From NCBI GenBank assembly GCA_014871545.1, contig WGSR01000035.1, forward strand, positions 1 to 10,816: 10,816 nucleotides of DNA, written 5' to 3'. Below the pieces are notes generated by a model, which worked only from the letters and a program-made list of their open reading frames with translations, did not search any database and was not told where the DNA came from. The DNA comes from Collinsella sp. (GTDB lineage Bacteria; Actinomycetota; Coriobacteriia; Coriobacteriales; Coriobacteriaceae). A program made the translations under genes and the position numbers. Within the stretch, counting starts at the first letter, position 1. Every line of letters starts with the position of its first letter. This document shows positions 1 to 6,629 of the stretch, piece by piece.

Positions 1-3
1 GCT

Positions 4-357
4 GTGAGCCGCCTGTACGAGCGCATGGCGGTGGCGTGCGCGAGGCTCGTCGCAAAGACCGAGCCTGACGGCGAGGGCGGCTTCAAGACCGTCCTCGCCG
101 TCGGCGACGGCTTCACGGCGGCGATCGTGCGCGACAGCTCGACGGCCTCGCGCATCGCGGAGCACGACGGCGTGAGGAACGTCTACACCGTGACCACCGA
201 CGAGCCGCTGCGGTACGGCGACCTCTTCCAGCGTGCGTTCGACGGGCAGGTATTCCGCTGCACGTCGAACGCGGACGATGGCGCCGCGCCACGCTGCGCG
301 TCGTTTGGCTTCGGCCAGTGCAGCGCGGAGGAGTGGGAGGTGCCGGATGGCGACTAA
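4..357 (+). CDS. Head closure / head-tail joining protein (probable)
   Basis: Predicted 117-aa small soluble protein that would cap the portal-adaptor complex of the filled head and provide the surface where the tail docks. The assignment rests on position (directly before a tail-terminator-like gene and a major tail protein) and on a remembered family pattern. That pattern is an N-terminal L-Y-E-R-M segment, a K-x-x-x-D-G-E-G-G-F stretch near residue 20, an A-A-I-V-R-D-S-S segment near 39-46, a G-D-x-F-x-R-x-F-D-G-x-x-F-R segment near 72-85, and an A-E-E-W ending. The GTG at 4 is taken as the start because the protein then begins like its relatives. The next in-frame ATG is at 25, and the window edge hides any upstream start or ribosome site. 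The stop overlaps the next gene by 11 bases. No catalytic residues are expected. Confidence 0.6.
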   Translation: MSRLYERMAVACARLVAKTEPDGEGGFKTVLAVGDGFTAAIVRDSSTASRIAEHDGVRNVYTVTTDEPLRYGDLFQRAFDGQVFRCTSNADDGAAPRCASFGFGQCSAEEWEVPDGD

Positions 358-715
358 GGCGGCGGCATTGCAGGCGTGGCTCGAGGGCTTCGGCCTTCCC
401 GTGTACCGCGACTCGGCGGTGCCGCGCAAGGCGAAGATGCCCTACATCACCTACGACCTGCCGACCGCGTCGTTCGGCACGCAGTGCAACTCCGAGGTGA
501 ACCTCTGGTACCGGACCTCGTCCGAGGCCGCGCCAAACGCCAAGGCCGAAGAGGTCGCTCGTGCGCTCGGGCTCTCCGGCGTGCTGCTGCCGTGCGACGG
601 CGGCGGCATGTGGGTGATGCAGGGCGAGCCGTTCTGCAACGCCATGGCCGACGAGGACAACGCCGTGAAGCGCCGAATCATCAACCTGACCATTGAGTAC
701 ATGACCAGCTACTAG
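347..715 (+). CDS. Tail terminator / tail completion protein (probable)
   Basis: Predicted 122-aa protein that would form the ring ending the tail tube and joining it to the head. The open frame extends upstream to 233, but the ATG at 347 is chosen. It follows a G-rich ribosome site (GGGAGG near 335-340), and the upstream extension is arginine-rich, as expected of an out-of-frame shadow of the preceding gene. Visible features are an amphipathic N-terminal helix (A-A-A-L-Q-A-W-L), then the P-Y-I-T-Y-D-L segment near residues 31-37, which is a hallmark-like strand in siphovirus tail terminator families. The protein ends with a basic helix and strand (K-R-R-I-I-N-L-T-I-E-Y). Length fits lambda gpU / SPP1 gp17-type proteins. 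It overlaps the previous gene by 11 bases, consistent with translational coupling. A generic minor capsid protein is the alternative. Confidence 0.6.
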   Translation: MATKAAALQAWLEGFGLPVYRDSAVPRKAKMPYITYDLPTASFGTQCNSEVNLWYRTSSEAAPNAKAEEVARALGLSGVLLPCDGGGMWVMQGEPFCNAMADEDNAVKRRIINLTIEYMTSY

Positions 716-723
716 GAGGTCAT

Positions 724-1293
724 ATGTCTAAGTTCACGCGCATCCCCGAGAACACGTTCAAGGAGATCGTCATCAACGCGGGCCTGCTCGCCACGAATTT
801 CAACCCCAAGACCGCCGAGGTCGCGGAGTCCGAGCTGATGGGCGCGACGAGTGGCGGAACTAGCTTCGCCGCCACGCCCAACTTCATCGACTACGGCGAG
901 GACATCGACAACTGCCCCGCCAACACGATGGAGCTGAAGCGCATCGACAGCATCGAGGCCAAGCTGAGCGGCACCTTCGTGACGCTGAACACCGCGCTCG
1001 GCAAGAAGCTCGCGGCCGCAGCCGACGAGACCGAGGGGAAGATCGTCCCGCGCTCCGCGCTCTCGGAGGCCGACTTCGCCGACATCTGGCTCATCGGCGA
1101 TTACTCGGGCGAGAACGGCAACGGCTATATCGCCATCCGCCTCATCAACGCGCTCAACACGGGCGGTCTGCAAATCACGACGCAGAACAAGGCCAAGGGC
1201 CAGTTCGCGTTCGAGTTCACGGGCCACTACTCAATCAAGAACCCCGAGATCGTGCCCTACGAGCTGTATATCAAACAGGAGATTGGAGCCTAA
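724..1293 (+). CDS. Major tail tube protein
   Basis: Predicted 189-aa structural subunit that polymerises into the tail tube around the tape measure protein. A near-perfect Shine-Dalgarno, AGGAGGT at 714-720, lies three bases before the ATG and is the strongest in the window, fitting a very abundant product. The N-terminus reads as F-K-E-I-V-I-N-A-G-L-L, and a middle segment (K-L-S-G-T-F-V-T-L-N) and the C-terminal part (Q-F-A-F-E-F-T-G-H-Y-S) look like alternating beta strands. That matches the beta-sandwich tube fold and the typical 180-200-aa length in phages of Gram-positive hosts. Its place between the tail terminator and the frameshifted chaperone pair is the classical one. No extra immunoglobulin-like C-terminal domain is present. 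Confidence 0.8.
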   Translation: MSKFTRIPENTFKEIVINAGLLATNFNPKTAEVAESELMGATSGGTSFAATPNFIDYGEDIDNCPANTMELKRIDSIEAKLSGTFVTLNTALGKKLAAAADETEGKIVPRSALSEADFADIWLIGDYSGENGNGYIAIRLINALNTGGLQITTQNKAKGQFAFEFTGHYSIKNPEIVPYELYIKQEIGA

Positions 1294-1295
1294 CC

Positions 1296-1721
1296 ATGAA
1301 GCTGGACAACCTTAACGCCGACGAGTTCCAGAACGCCATGTGCCTGCTGGCGGACGTGGCGGAGGACGTCATGAACGGCGAGCTCGGCGCGAAGGCCAAG
1401 GCCGCCTACGCCAAGTTCCGCTCCGACTCCGCCAAGGCCAAGGCCAAGGCGAGCGCCAAGGCCAAGGGCGACCCCGAGGCCGCGAAGGCAGCCGCCGCCT
1501 CCGAGGTCAACGGCCTCGCCGTGGACATGGTGGCTGGTCTTCTGCCCGACGTGCTGCGTCAGGGCGGCGAGATCAGCTACAAGCTGCTCGCCGCACTCGA
1601 CGGCCAGACGCTCGAGGAGTACAAGGCCGACTTTGCCGTCAAGAAGTGGGTGAACGACATCAAGGATGCCATCGACGGCATCGACGGCATCAAGGACATT
1701 CTGGCTCCTTTTTTTGGATAG
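1296..1721 (+). CDS. Tail assembly chaperone, short form (gpG-like)
   Basis: Predicted 141-aa protein that binds the tape measure protein and recruits tail tube subunits during tail assembly; it is not expected in the mature virion. It lies between the major tail protein and the tape measure gene, as lambda gpG does. It is mostly helical and has a low-complexity Lys/Ala segment near residues 45-68 built from repeated AAGGCC-type codons. The frame ends in A-P-F-F-G-stop, where the two F codons are part of a T7 run that can shift ribosomes into the -1 frame. A GGAG at 1285-1288 gives a good ribosome site for the ATG, two bases after the previous stop. Identity rests on position plus the frameshift arrangement more than on a sequence motif. 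Confidence 0.75.
   Translation: MKLDNLNADEFQNAMCLLADVAEDVMNGELGAKAKAAYAKFRSDSAKAKAKASAKAKGDPEAAKAAAASEVNGLAVDMVAGLLPDVLRQGGEISYKLLAALDGQTLEEYKADFAVKKWVNDIKDAIDGIDGIKDILAPFFG
1709..1715 (+). promoter_or_regulatory. Programmed -1 frameshift slippery heptamer (T TTT TTT)
   Basis: Seven consecutive T form the canonical X-XXY-YYZ heptamer in register with the zero frame: codons TTT at 1710-1712 and TTT at 1713-1715, preceded by T at 1709. After a one-base slip both Phe tRNAs still pair perfectly. The zero frame stops just two codons later (GGA TAG), and the -1 frame stays open for 100 codons to 2017. The position between the two chaperone frames is where tail-gene frameshifting is known in many long-tailed phages. 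Transcriptional slippage on the T run is an alternative mechanism. Confidence 0.75.
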
Positions 1722-2017
1722 CCGCCGAGGACCCATCTCACATATGGCTCTGTCTGGGCGAGTACGTCGGGCCACGGCGTGCTCGCCCTTTCTGTAGGTA
1801 CATGGTCGCGCGGTGGCGCGAGCGGGACGAGCGGGAGGCGTTCCGCGTGTACCTGAGCGAGTCGGTGCGCCTCATGGCGCAGGGGAAGTGGCTCAAGGAA
1901 CCCTTCCTGAGCATCGTCAACGGCGGTGCGGGCGATGGGTCCGAGGCGGATGACACGCGCGGCGGCGACGAGATCGCCGCAGACATCATCGAGCGGATGG
2001 GATTGAAGGTGGTCTAG
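1715..2017 (+). CDS. Tail assembly chaperone frameshift extension (gpT part of gpGT-like fusion)
   Basis: This 100-codon stretch has no convincing start of its own. It is predicted to be translated only as a -1 frameshift extension of the gene at 1296, giving a 240-aa fusion (residues 1-140 from 1296-1715, then codons from 1715 with the T re-read). The extension begins W-I-A-A-E-D-P and contains R-E-A-F-R-V-Y-L-S-E-S followed by a hydrophobic-basic stretch (V-R-L-M-A-Q-G-K-W-L), a pattern I associate with the second chaperone frame in phages of Gram-positive hosts. Its stop TAG at 2015-2017 directly abuts the GTG of the tape measure gene. The in-frame ATG at 1802 has only a weak AGG upstream, so independent initiation there is possible but less likely. 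Confidence 0.72.
   Translation, partial: WIAAEDPSHIWLCLGEYVGPRRARPFCRYMVARWRERDEREAFRVYLSESVRLMAQGKWLKEPFLSIVNGGAGDGSEADDTRGGDEIAADIIERMGLKVV
1756..1788 (+). promoter_or_regulatory. Hairpin downstream of the frameshift site
   Basis: GGGCGAGTACG at 1756-1766 pairs with CGTGCTCGCCC at 1778-1788, an 11-bp stem with one G-U wobble and an 11-base loop. It could pause ribosomes and stimulate the frameshift. Its base is 40 bases past the slippery site, well beyond the usual spacer of about 5-9 bases, so its role is uncertain. CGCCG at 1723-1727 could alternatively pair with CGGCG at 1775-1779, which overlaps the loop and the start of the right arm. Confidence 0.35.
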
Positions 2018-4441
2018 GTGAACCTTCTCGACCTGATGATTAAGGTCGGCCTCAAGGACGAGGCCAGTGGCAAGGTCGAGGGCGTGGCCTCGAAGGTCGT
2101 GGGCACGCTCGGCAAGGCCGGCGCGACCGCCGCCAAGGCGATAGGCGTTGGCGTCGCCGCCGTGGGGGCGGGCGTCACCGCCATCACGGGCATGAGCATG
2201 AGCGCATACGCCGCATACGAGCAGAACGTCGGCGGCATCCAGAAGATTTTCGGCAACATGGGCAAGTCGCTCGACGAGTACGCCGCGCTTACGGGACAGA
2301 CCGTCGAGCAGTGCTCCGGTAAGTGGGAGCAGCTCGAGCAGGCCCAGACGACGGTGCTGGCAAACGCCGACCGCGCCTACATAACGGCCGGCCTGAGCGC
2401 CAACCGGTACATGGAGCAGGTGACGGGCTTCTCGGCCTCGCTTGTCTCCTCGCTGGGCGGCGACACGGTCAAGGCGGCCGAGTACGCCAACACGGCCATG
2501 GTCGACATGAGCGACAACGCGAACACCTTCGGCACGGCGATGGAGGACCTCCAGAACGCCTACCAGGGCTTCGCGAAGCAGAACTACACGATGCTCGACA
2601 ACCTCAAGCTGGGGTATGGCGGAACCAAGGAGGAGATGCAGCGCCTCGTCAAGGACGCGCACGCCGTCAACTCCGCCGTGGACGAGTCGAGTCTCTCATT
2701 CGACAATATCGTGCTCGCTATCCATACGATGCAGGAGCAGATGCAGATCGCCGGTACGACCTCGCGCGAGGCCGCGACGACCATCGAGGGCTCCTGCAAC
2801 ATGGCGAAGGCCGCCTGGGAGAACTGGATAACGGAGCTGGGCAAGGACGACGCCGACATGGGCAAGCTCACCGAGGAGCTGGTACAGTCGGTCGAGACGG
2901 CGGCCTCGAACGTCATCCCGCGCGTGGCGACCATCGCCGGCACTGCGCTGTCGCAGCTGCCGAGCCTTGTCACGTCGGTCGGGCCCGTGCTCGGTCAGGC
3001 GTTCGTCAGCATCTTCACGCAGGCACTCGACAGCGCGGCGGCAGCCGTGCCCGGACCCATGGGCGACATCCTCTCCGCCGTGTCGGACGGCGTGGACGAG
3101 ATCGGCGAGCGCTTCAAGGGCCTTGGCGAGATCTGGTCGGCTGGTGACAACCCGCTCGAGTCTCTGCACCTCGCCATGGTCTACGGGCTGACGCTGCTCG
3201 ACGGCGACCTGTCCACGCTGCAGGAGAACATCACCTCTTCGCTGCCCGGCATCGCCGAGGGTTTCGCCGACGTCGGCGGCGAGGTCGTTCCCAGGCTCGC
3301 CGAGGGAATCGAGATGGGGCTGTCGTTCCTCTCCGAGACGGCGGCGTCGCTCATGACGTCGCTCGGCGGGTACCTGTCCGAGAACCTTCCCTCCATCATG
3401 GAGAGCGGCCTGCAGATTCTCACCGGCCTCTCAGAGTCCATAGCCGAGAACGCAGGCGTTCTTGCCGAGGGCGCGGCGAACCTCATCGTCGGCTTGGCGC
3501 AGGGCATAGCTGACAGCCTGCCGACCATCATCGAGCAGGCACCGGTCATCGTGCAGAACCTCGCCAACGCGATCAACGACAACGCGCCGACGCTGCTCGG
3601 TGCCGGCATCCAGGCAATCGTGACGCTGGCGCTCGGTATCGTGCAGGCGATACCGACGCTCATCGCCAACATCCCGGCCATCTTCTCGGCCTTCGTCTCG
3701 GCGTGGTCGGCGCTCGACTGGCTTAGCCTCGGCCGCAACGCCATCACGTTCCTGGGCAACGGAATCGCGAACATGGCCGGCTTTGTGCGCTCGTGCGGCA
3801 CCAACATCGTGTCCGCCATCCGCGGCGCGATCCAGAACCTGCCGTCCACCTTGGCGAGCATCGGCCGCAACGGAATCAGCAGCCTGGGCTCCGCCATCCG
3901 CGGCGCGGTCGGCTTCGTGACCTCGGCGGCCTCGAGCATCGGCAGCTCCATCATGGGCGCTCTGTCCTCCATCCCGGACCGCGTGGCATCCATCGGCTCG
4001 CAAATCGTGCAGGGAATCGCAAACGGAATCAGCGGCGCGGCGGGCGTGGTCGTGAGCAAGATCACCGGCGTGGTTGGCGGCGCCATCGACGCGGCCAAGA
4101 ACCTGCTGGGTATCCACTCCCCCTCGCGCGTGTTCCGCAAGATTTTCGGCTACGTCATGGAGGGCGCGGCCCTCGGCATCGACGACACGGCGGACGAGCC
4201 GGTTAAGTCCATGAGGTCGGCGGTGCGCAACGTCGAGAAGGCCGCCGTGTTCGGTGCGAGCGTTACCGGCGGCGGAGCATACGGTGCGACCGCCAACGGA
4301 GCCGCGGGCTTCGCGGGCGGCGGCAACGTTTACAACCTCTACCTCGACGGCGACCTGCTGGGCGTCGACGGGCGCGTGGCCTCCGCCTTCAGGAGCTTCG
4401 TCGCGGCGGTGGAGCAGAGCATGGCGATGGGGGTCGCGTAG
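2018..4441 (+). CDS. Tail tape measure protein
   Basis: Predicted 807-aa protein whose length sets tail length and which is ejected with the DNA. The GTG start at 2018 immediately follows the chaperone stop, with AAGGTGG at 2006-2012 as ribosome site. The N-terminus starts with short amphipathic segments, then a Gly/Ala-rich hydrophobic stretch at about residues 28-70. Next comes the block typical of TP901-like tape measures: Y-M-E-Q-V-T-G-F-S-A-S-L, then K-A-A-E-Y-A-N-T-A-M-V-D-M-S-D-N-A and L-K-L-G-Y-G-G-T-K-E-E-M. The middle and C-terminal half hold repeated hydrophobic helical segments (about residues 440-680), including S-A-I-R-G-A at about 599 and again at about 625. A conserved H-S-P-S-R-V-F motif lies near residues 700-706, followed by a short Gly-rich end. 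There is no peptidase motif I can recognise. By the usual 0.15 nm per residue rule the tail would be roughly 120 nm, which is an inference. Confidence 0.92.
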   Translation: MNLLDLMIKVGLKDEASGKVEGVASKVVGTLGKAGATAAKAIGVGVAAVGAGVTAITGMSMSAYAAYEQNVGGIQKIFGNMGKSLDEYAALTGQTVEQCSGKWEQLEQAQTTVLANADRAYITAGLSANRYMEQVTGFSASLVSSLGGDTVKAAEYANTAMVDMSDNANTFGTAMEDLQNAYQGFAKQNYTMLDNLKLGYGGTKEEMQRLVKDAHAVNSAVDESSLSFDNIVLAIHTMQEQMQIAGTTSREAATTIEGSCNMAKAAWENWITELGKDDADMGKLTEELVQSVETAASNVIPRVATIAGTALSQLPSLVTSVGPVLGQAFVSIFTQALDSAAAAVPGPMGDILSAVSDGVDEIGERFKGLGEIWSAGDNPLESLHLAMVYGLTLLDGDLSTLQENITSSLPGIAEGFADVGGEVVPRLAEGIEMGLSFLSETAASLMTSLGGYLSENLPSIMESGLQILTGLSESIAENAGVLAEGAANLIVGLAQGIADSLPTIIEQAPVIVQNLANAINDNAPTLLGAGIQAIVTLALGIVQAIPTLIANIPAIFSAFVSAWSALDWLSLGRNAITFLGNGIANMAGFVRSCGTNIVSAIRGAIQNLPSTLASIGRNGISSLGSAIRGAVGFVTSAASSIGSSIMGALSSIPDRVASIGSQIVQGIANGISGAAGVVVSKITGVVGGAIDAAKNLLGIHSPSRVFRKIFGYVMEGAALGIDDTADEPVKSMRSAVRNVEKAAVFGASVTGGGAYGATANGAAGFAGGGNVYNLYLDGDLLGVDGRVASAFRSFVAAVEQSMAMGVA
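3812..3907 (+). repeat. 18-bp direct repeat inside the tape measure gene
   Basis: TCCGCCATCCGCGGCGCG occurs exactly at 3812-3829 and at 3890-3907, 78 bp apart. That equals 26 codons, so both copies encode S-A-I-R-G-A in frame. This looks like remnant tandem duplication in the repetitive helical part of the tape measure protein, a plausible route to in-frame changes in tail length. Confidence 0.7.
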
Positions 4442-4442
4442 G

Positions 4443-6629
4443 ATGGCGCAGGGAAACTGGGTTCAAGGCGGAAGCGGCTATCGCAAGTACTGCTGGTGCG
4501 CGTACGTGGACGTTGCTGAGGTCGGGCGCACGGACACCACCGTGACCTACCGCGTCACGCACGGCTACGGCACGCGCTACGCCATCGACTGCTACGCAAA
4601 CGGCAGCTCGTCGGCGGGCGGCTCGTGGAACGGCTCGGTCTACTCGACGAACAACTCCGGCTGGGTATGGGTGCAGTGCACGTCGCGCGACGTCGAGCTC
4701 GCGCGCGGCAACGGCAAGGCCTACGACCACACCTTCACGGGCCAGATTAACGTCACGGGCGGCTTCGGTAACGGAACGTCCAACGCCTCCAATACCGTCA
4801 CGGTCCCGTGCCGCGCCTACAGCACGCCTCACCCGCCGAAGAACATCAGGGCGGAGCGCCTGAGCGACACCAGCGCGAAGGTCAGCTGGGACACCGATTA
4901 CACGGACAGGGCCGGCGCCTACCCTTGGGATACCGTGACCGTCGGCGTGGCGAAGAACGGCCCGGGGAAGTTCACCGACGTCGGCACCGTCAGTTGGGAT
5001 ACCACGAGCCACACCTACAACGGCCTCGAGCCGGGCTGCATGTACATCTTCTCGGCCAAGGCGACGGGCCCCGGCGGCACGTCGGACTACGGCGTGAGCG
5101 CGCCGGCGATCTACACCACCCCGACCGCGCTCGGCATGCTCGAGGCAGTCAAGGCGGAGGCGGCGAAGGTCGTGCTCAAGGGGCACGACGCGCCGGCCTT
5201 CGTCGACAGCTGGGAGTTCCAGCTCACGACCGACGGTGGAAAGACGTGGGTCGATGCGGACGTGAACGCCTCATGGGAGGACGAGGAGGCACCGGCGGGT
5301 ACGGTGCGCTACCGCGCCCGCGCGGTCAAGAGCGGCCTCAAGGGACCGTGGACCGAGTCAAACGAGGTCACGACAATATGCCCGCCGCTCGCACCGTCCA
5401 TCAGGGGCGTCAGGGCGGCTTACGCCACAGGTTCGACCGCGACGCTCGAATGGGTGCCCAACCATCCGGACGGCTCGGCGCAGACCTCAGCCGAGGTGCA
5501 GGTCACGACGCCGACGGGTCCCACCACCACGACGGTCGATGGCCCGGGTACGAGCCTGAAGCTGCCGACCGGCACCAAGGGCCTCTACTCCGTGCGCGTG
5601 CGCACCAAGGGCCTCGACGAAGACTGGGGCGCATGGTCGAGCGCGGCGGCGTATACCGTGGCGGACGCGCCCCAGGCATTCTTCACCGACCCGGCTGCGG
5701 ACGGGGCGACCCTGCGCGCGGTGCCGCATACCTTCACGTGGAAGGTGGCCGACGAGACGGGCGTCAGCCGACAGTACCTGTCTTTGTGCGATATCAGGGG
5801 CAATCTCCTGTGGAGCGGGACTGTGGACAAGGACGCGCGCTCCTTTGGCCTCGGCTACGCGCAGCACGCCTTCGTCAACTTCACGCCGTACAGGGTCATG
5901 CTCACGGTCACGGCCGGCTCGTCGCTATCGGTCACCGTCTCGAGAACTTTCCGGACCGACTGGGCACCGCCAGCCAAACCGTCGCTCAACATCTTCGTCG
6001 ACGAGAGGTTGGGATGCCAGCTGTCGGTATTCCCAGGCAAGGCCGACAGTGACGACACGCCCGAGACGTCCCACTTCACCGTGTCGCGCGTCCTGCCCGA
6101 CGGCTCGACCCTGCAGCTCGGCTCGCACCTTGCGGCGGGCGAGGGCGCGAGCGATCCGCTGCCTCCGCTCAACAGCGAGTTCGAGTACGTCGCGGTTGCC
6201 TACGCCGCGACGGGCGTGAGCACAGCGACGAGGGTCAAAACGACCGTGGCGAGCCGCGAGGTGGCTCTCAACTGGGGAGCCGGCGCTGAGAGGTCGTGGC
6301 TCGGGCGCTATCTCAAGAAGGGCTCGAGCCGCAAGGTGACGCACGGATACAAGATGCTGCACTTCGCCGACGGCAGGGAAGGGCTGCCCGTCTCGTACGG
6401 CATCAACGAACGGGACGTCAAGGACAGCATGGACTTCCTGCTGCTCGACGAGGAGGACTACAAGTCATTCCTCGAGGTCATGAACATGGCGGGGCGCTTC
6501 TGGGTGCGCGATCTCTACGGCGAGCGGTTCCGCGCCCGCCTCAGCTGTAGCGTGAAGCGTTCCGACGGCGCGTGGGTGGCTTCGTGCGACCCGACGTGGG
6601 AGACGTGGGAGGAGCCCGCCAATGGCTGA
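4443..6629 (+). CDS. Minor tail / tail-tip protein with fibronectin-III-like domains and Dit-like C-terminus
   Basis: Predicted 728-aa protein of the tail tip. The frame is open from 4254, but the ATG at 4443 is the start: it lies two bases after the tape measure stop with GGGGG at 4429-4433 upstream, and the extension is an arginine/alanine-rich shadow. Residues 1-128 form a Gly/Asn/Tyr/Trp-rich beta segment. A fibronectin-III-like domain spans about 129-227 (P-P-K-N-I-R-A start, K-V-S-W-D strand, Y-N-G-L-E-P-G turn). Further beta-sandwich units follow at about 228-312, 314-407, 410-505 and 508-600. The last 120 residues (G-R-E-G-L-P-V-S-Y-G, then a helix, then F-W-V-R-D-L-Y-G-E-R-F) resemble the C-terminal part of distal tail proteins, suggesting it binds the tube end while the sandwiches project outward. 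It probably takes part in host surface contact. It overlaps the next gene by 8 bases. Which unit binds a receptor is not visible. Confidence 0.75.
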   Translation: MAQGNWVQGGSGYRKYCWCAYVDVAEVGRTDTTVTYRVTHGYGTRYAIDCYANGSSSAGGSWNGSVYSTNNSGWVWVQCTSRDVELARGNGKAYDHTFTGQINVTGGFGNGTSNASNTVTVPCRAYSTPHPPKNIRAERLSDTSAKVSWDTDYTDRAGAYPWDTVTVGVAKNGPGKFTDVGTVSWDTTSHTYNGLEPGCMYIFSAKATGPGGTSDYGVSAPAIYTTPTALGMLEAVKAEAAKVVLKGHDAPAFVDSWEFQLTTDGGKTWVDADVNASWEDEEAPAGTVRYRARAVKSGLKGPWTESNEVTTICPPLAPSIRGVRAAYATGSTATLEWVPNHPDGSAQTSAEVQVTTPTGPTTTTVDGPGTSLKLPTGTKGLYSVRVRTKGLDEDWGAWSSAAAYTVADAPQAFFTDPAADGATLRAVPHTFTWKVADETGVSRQYLSLCDIRGNLLWSGTVDKDARSFGLGYAQHAFVNFTPYRVMLTVTAGSSLSVTVSRTFRTDWAPPAKPSLNIFVDERLGCQLSVFPGKADSDDTPETSHFTVSRVLPDGSTLQLGSHLAAGEGASDPLPPLNSEFEYVAVAYAATGVSTATRVKTTVASREVALNWGAGAERSWLGRYLKKGSSRKVTHGYKMLHFADGREGLPVSYGINERDVKDSMDFLLLDEEDYKSFLEVMNMAGRFWVRDLYGERFRARLSCSVKRSDGAWVASCDPTWETWEEPANG

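Noticed and set aside
1420..1500. Repetitive AAGGCC-rich segment as a tandem repeat element
   Set aside because: It is simply Lys/Ala low-complexity coding sequence within the chaperone gene.
1802..2017. Independent gene starting at ATG 1802
   Set aside because: Only a weak AGG precedes it, and the frame is open without interruption back to the slippery heptamer, so a frameshift extension explains it better; not fully excluded.
3181..4140. Long open frame on the minus strand (319 codons) inside the tape measure gene
   Set aside because: It mirrors codons of a clear tape measure gene in G+C-rich DNA, has no recognisable domain or ribosome site, and other long antisense frames (712-1227, 1577-2662, 6676-7335, 7396-8163, 9236-10114) arise the same way.
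4254..4442. Upstream extension of the tail-tip gene to 4254
   Set aside because: The 63 extra residues are Arg/Ala/Ser-rich, lie wholly within the tape measure gene in another frame, and the ATG at 4443 has a good ribosome site.
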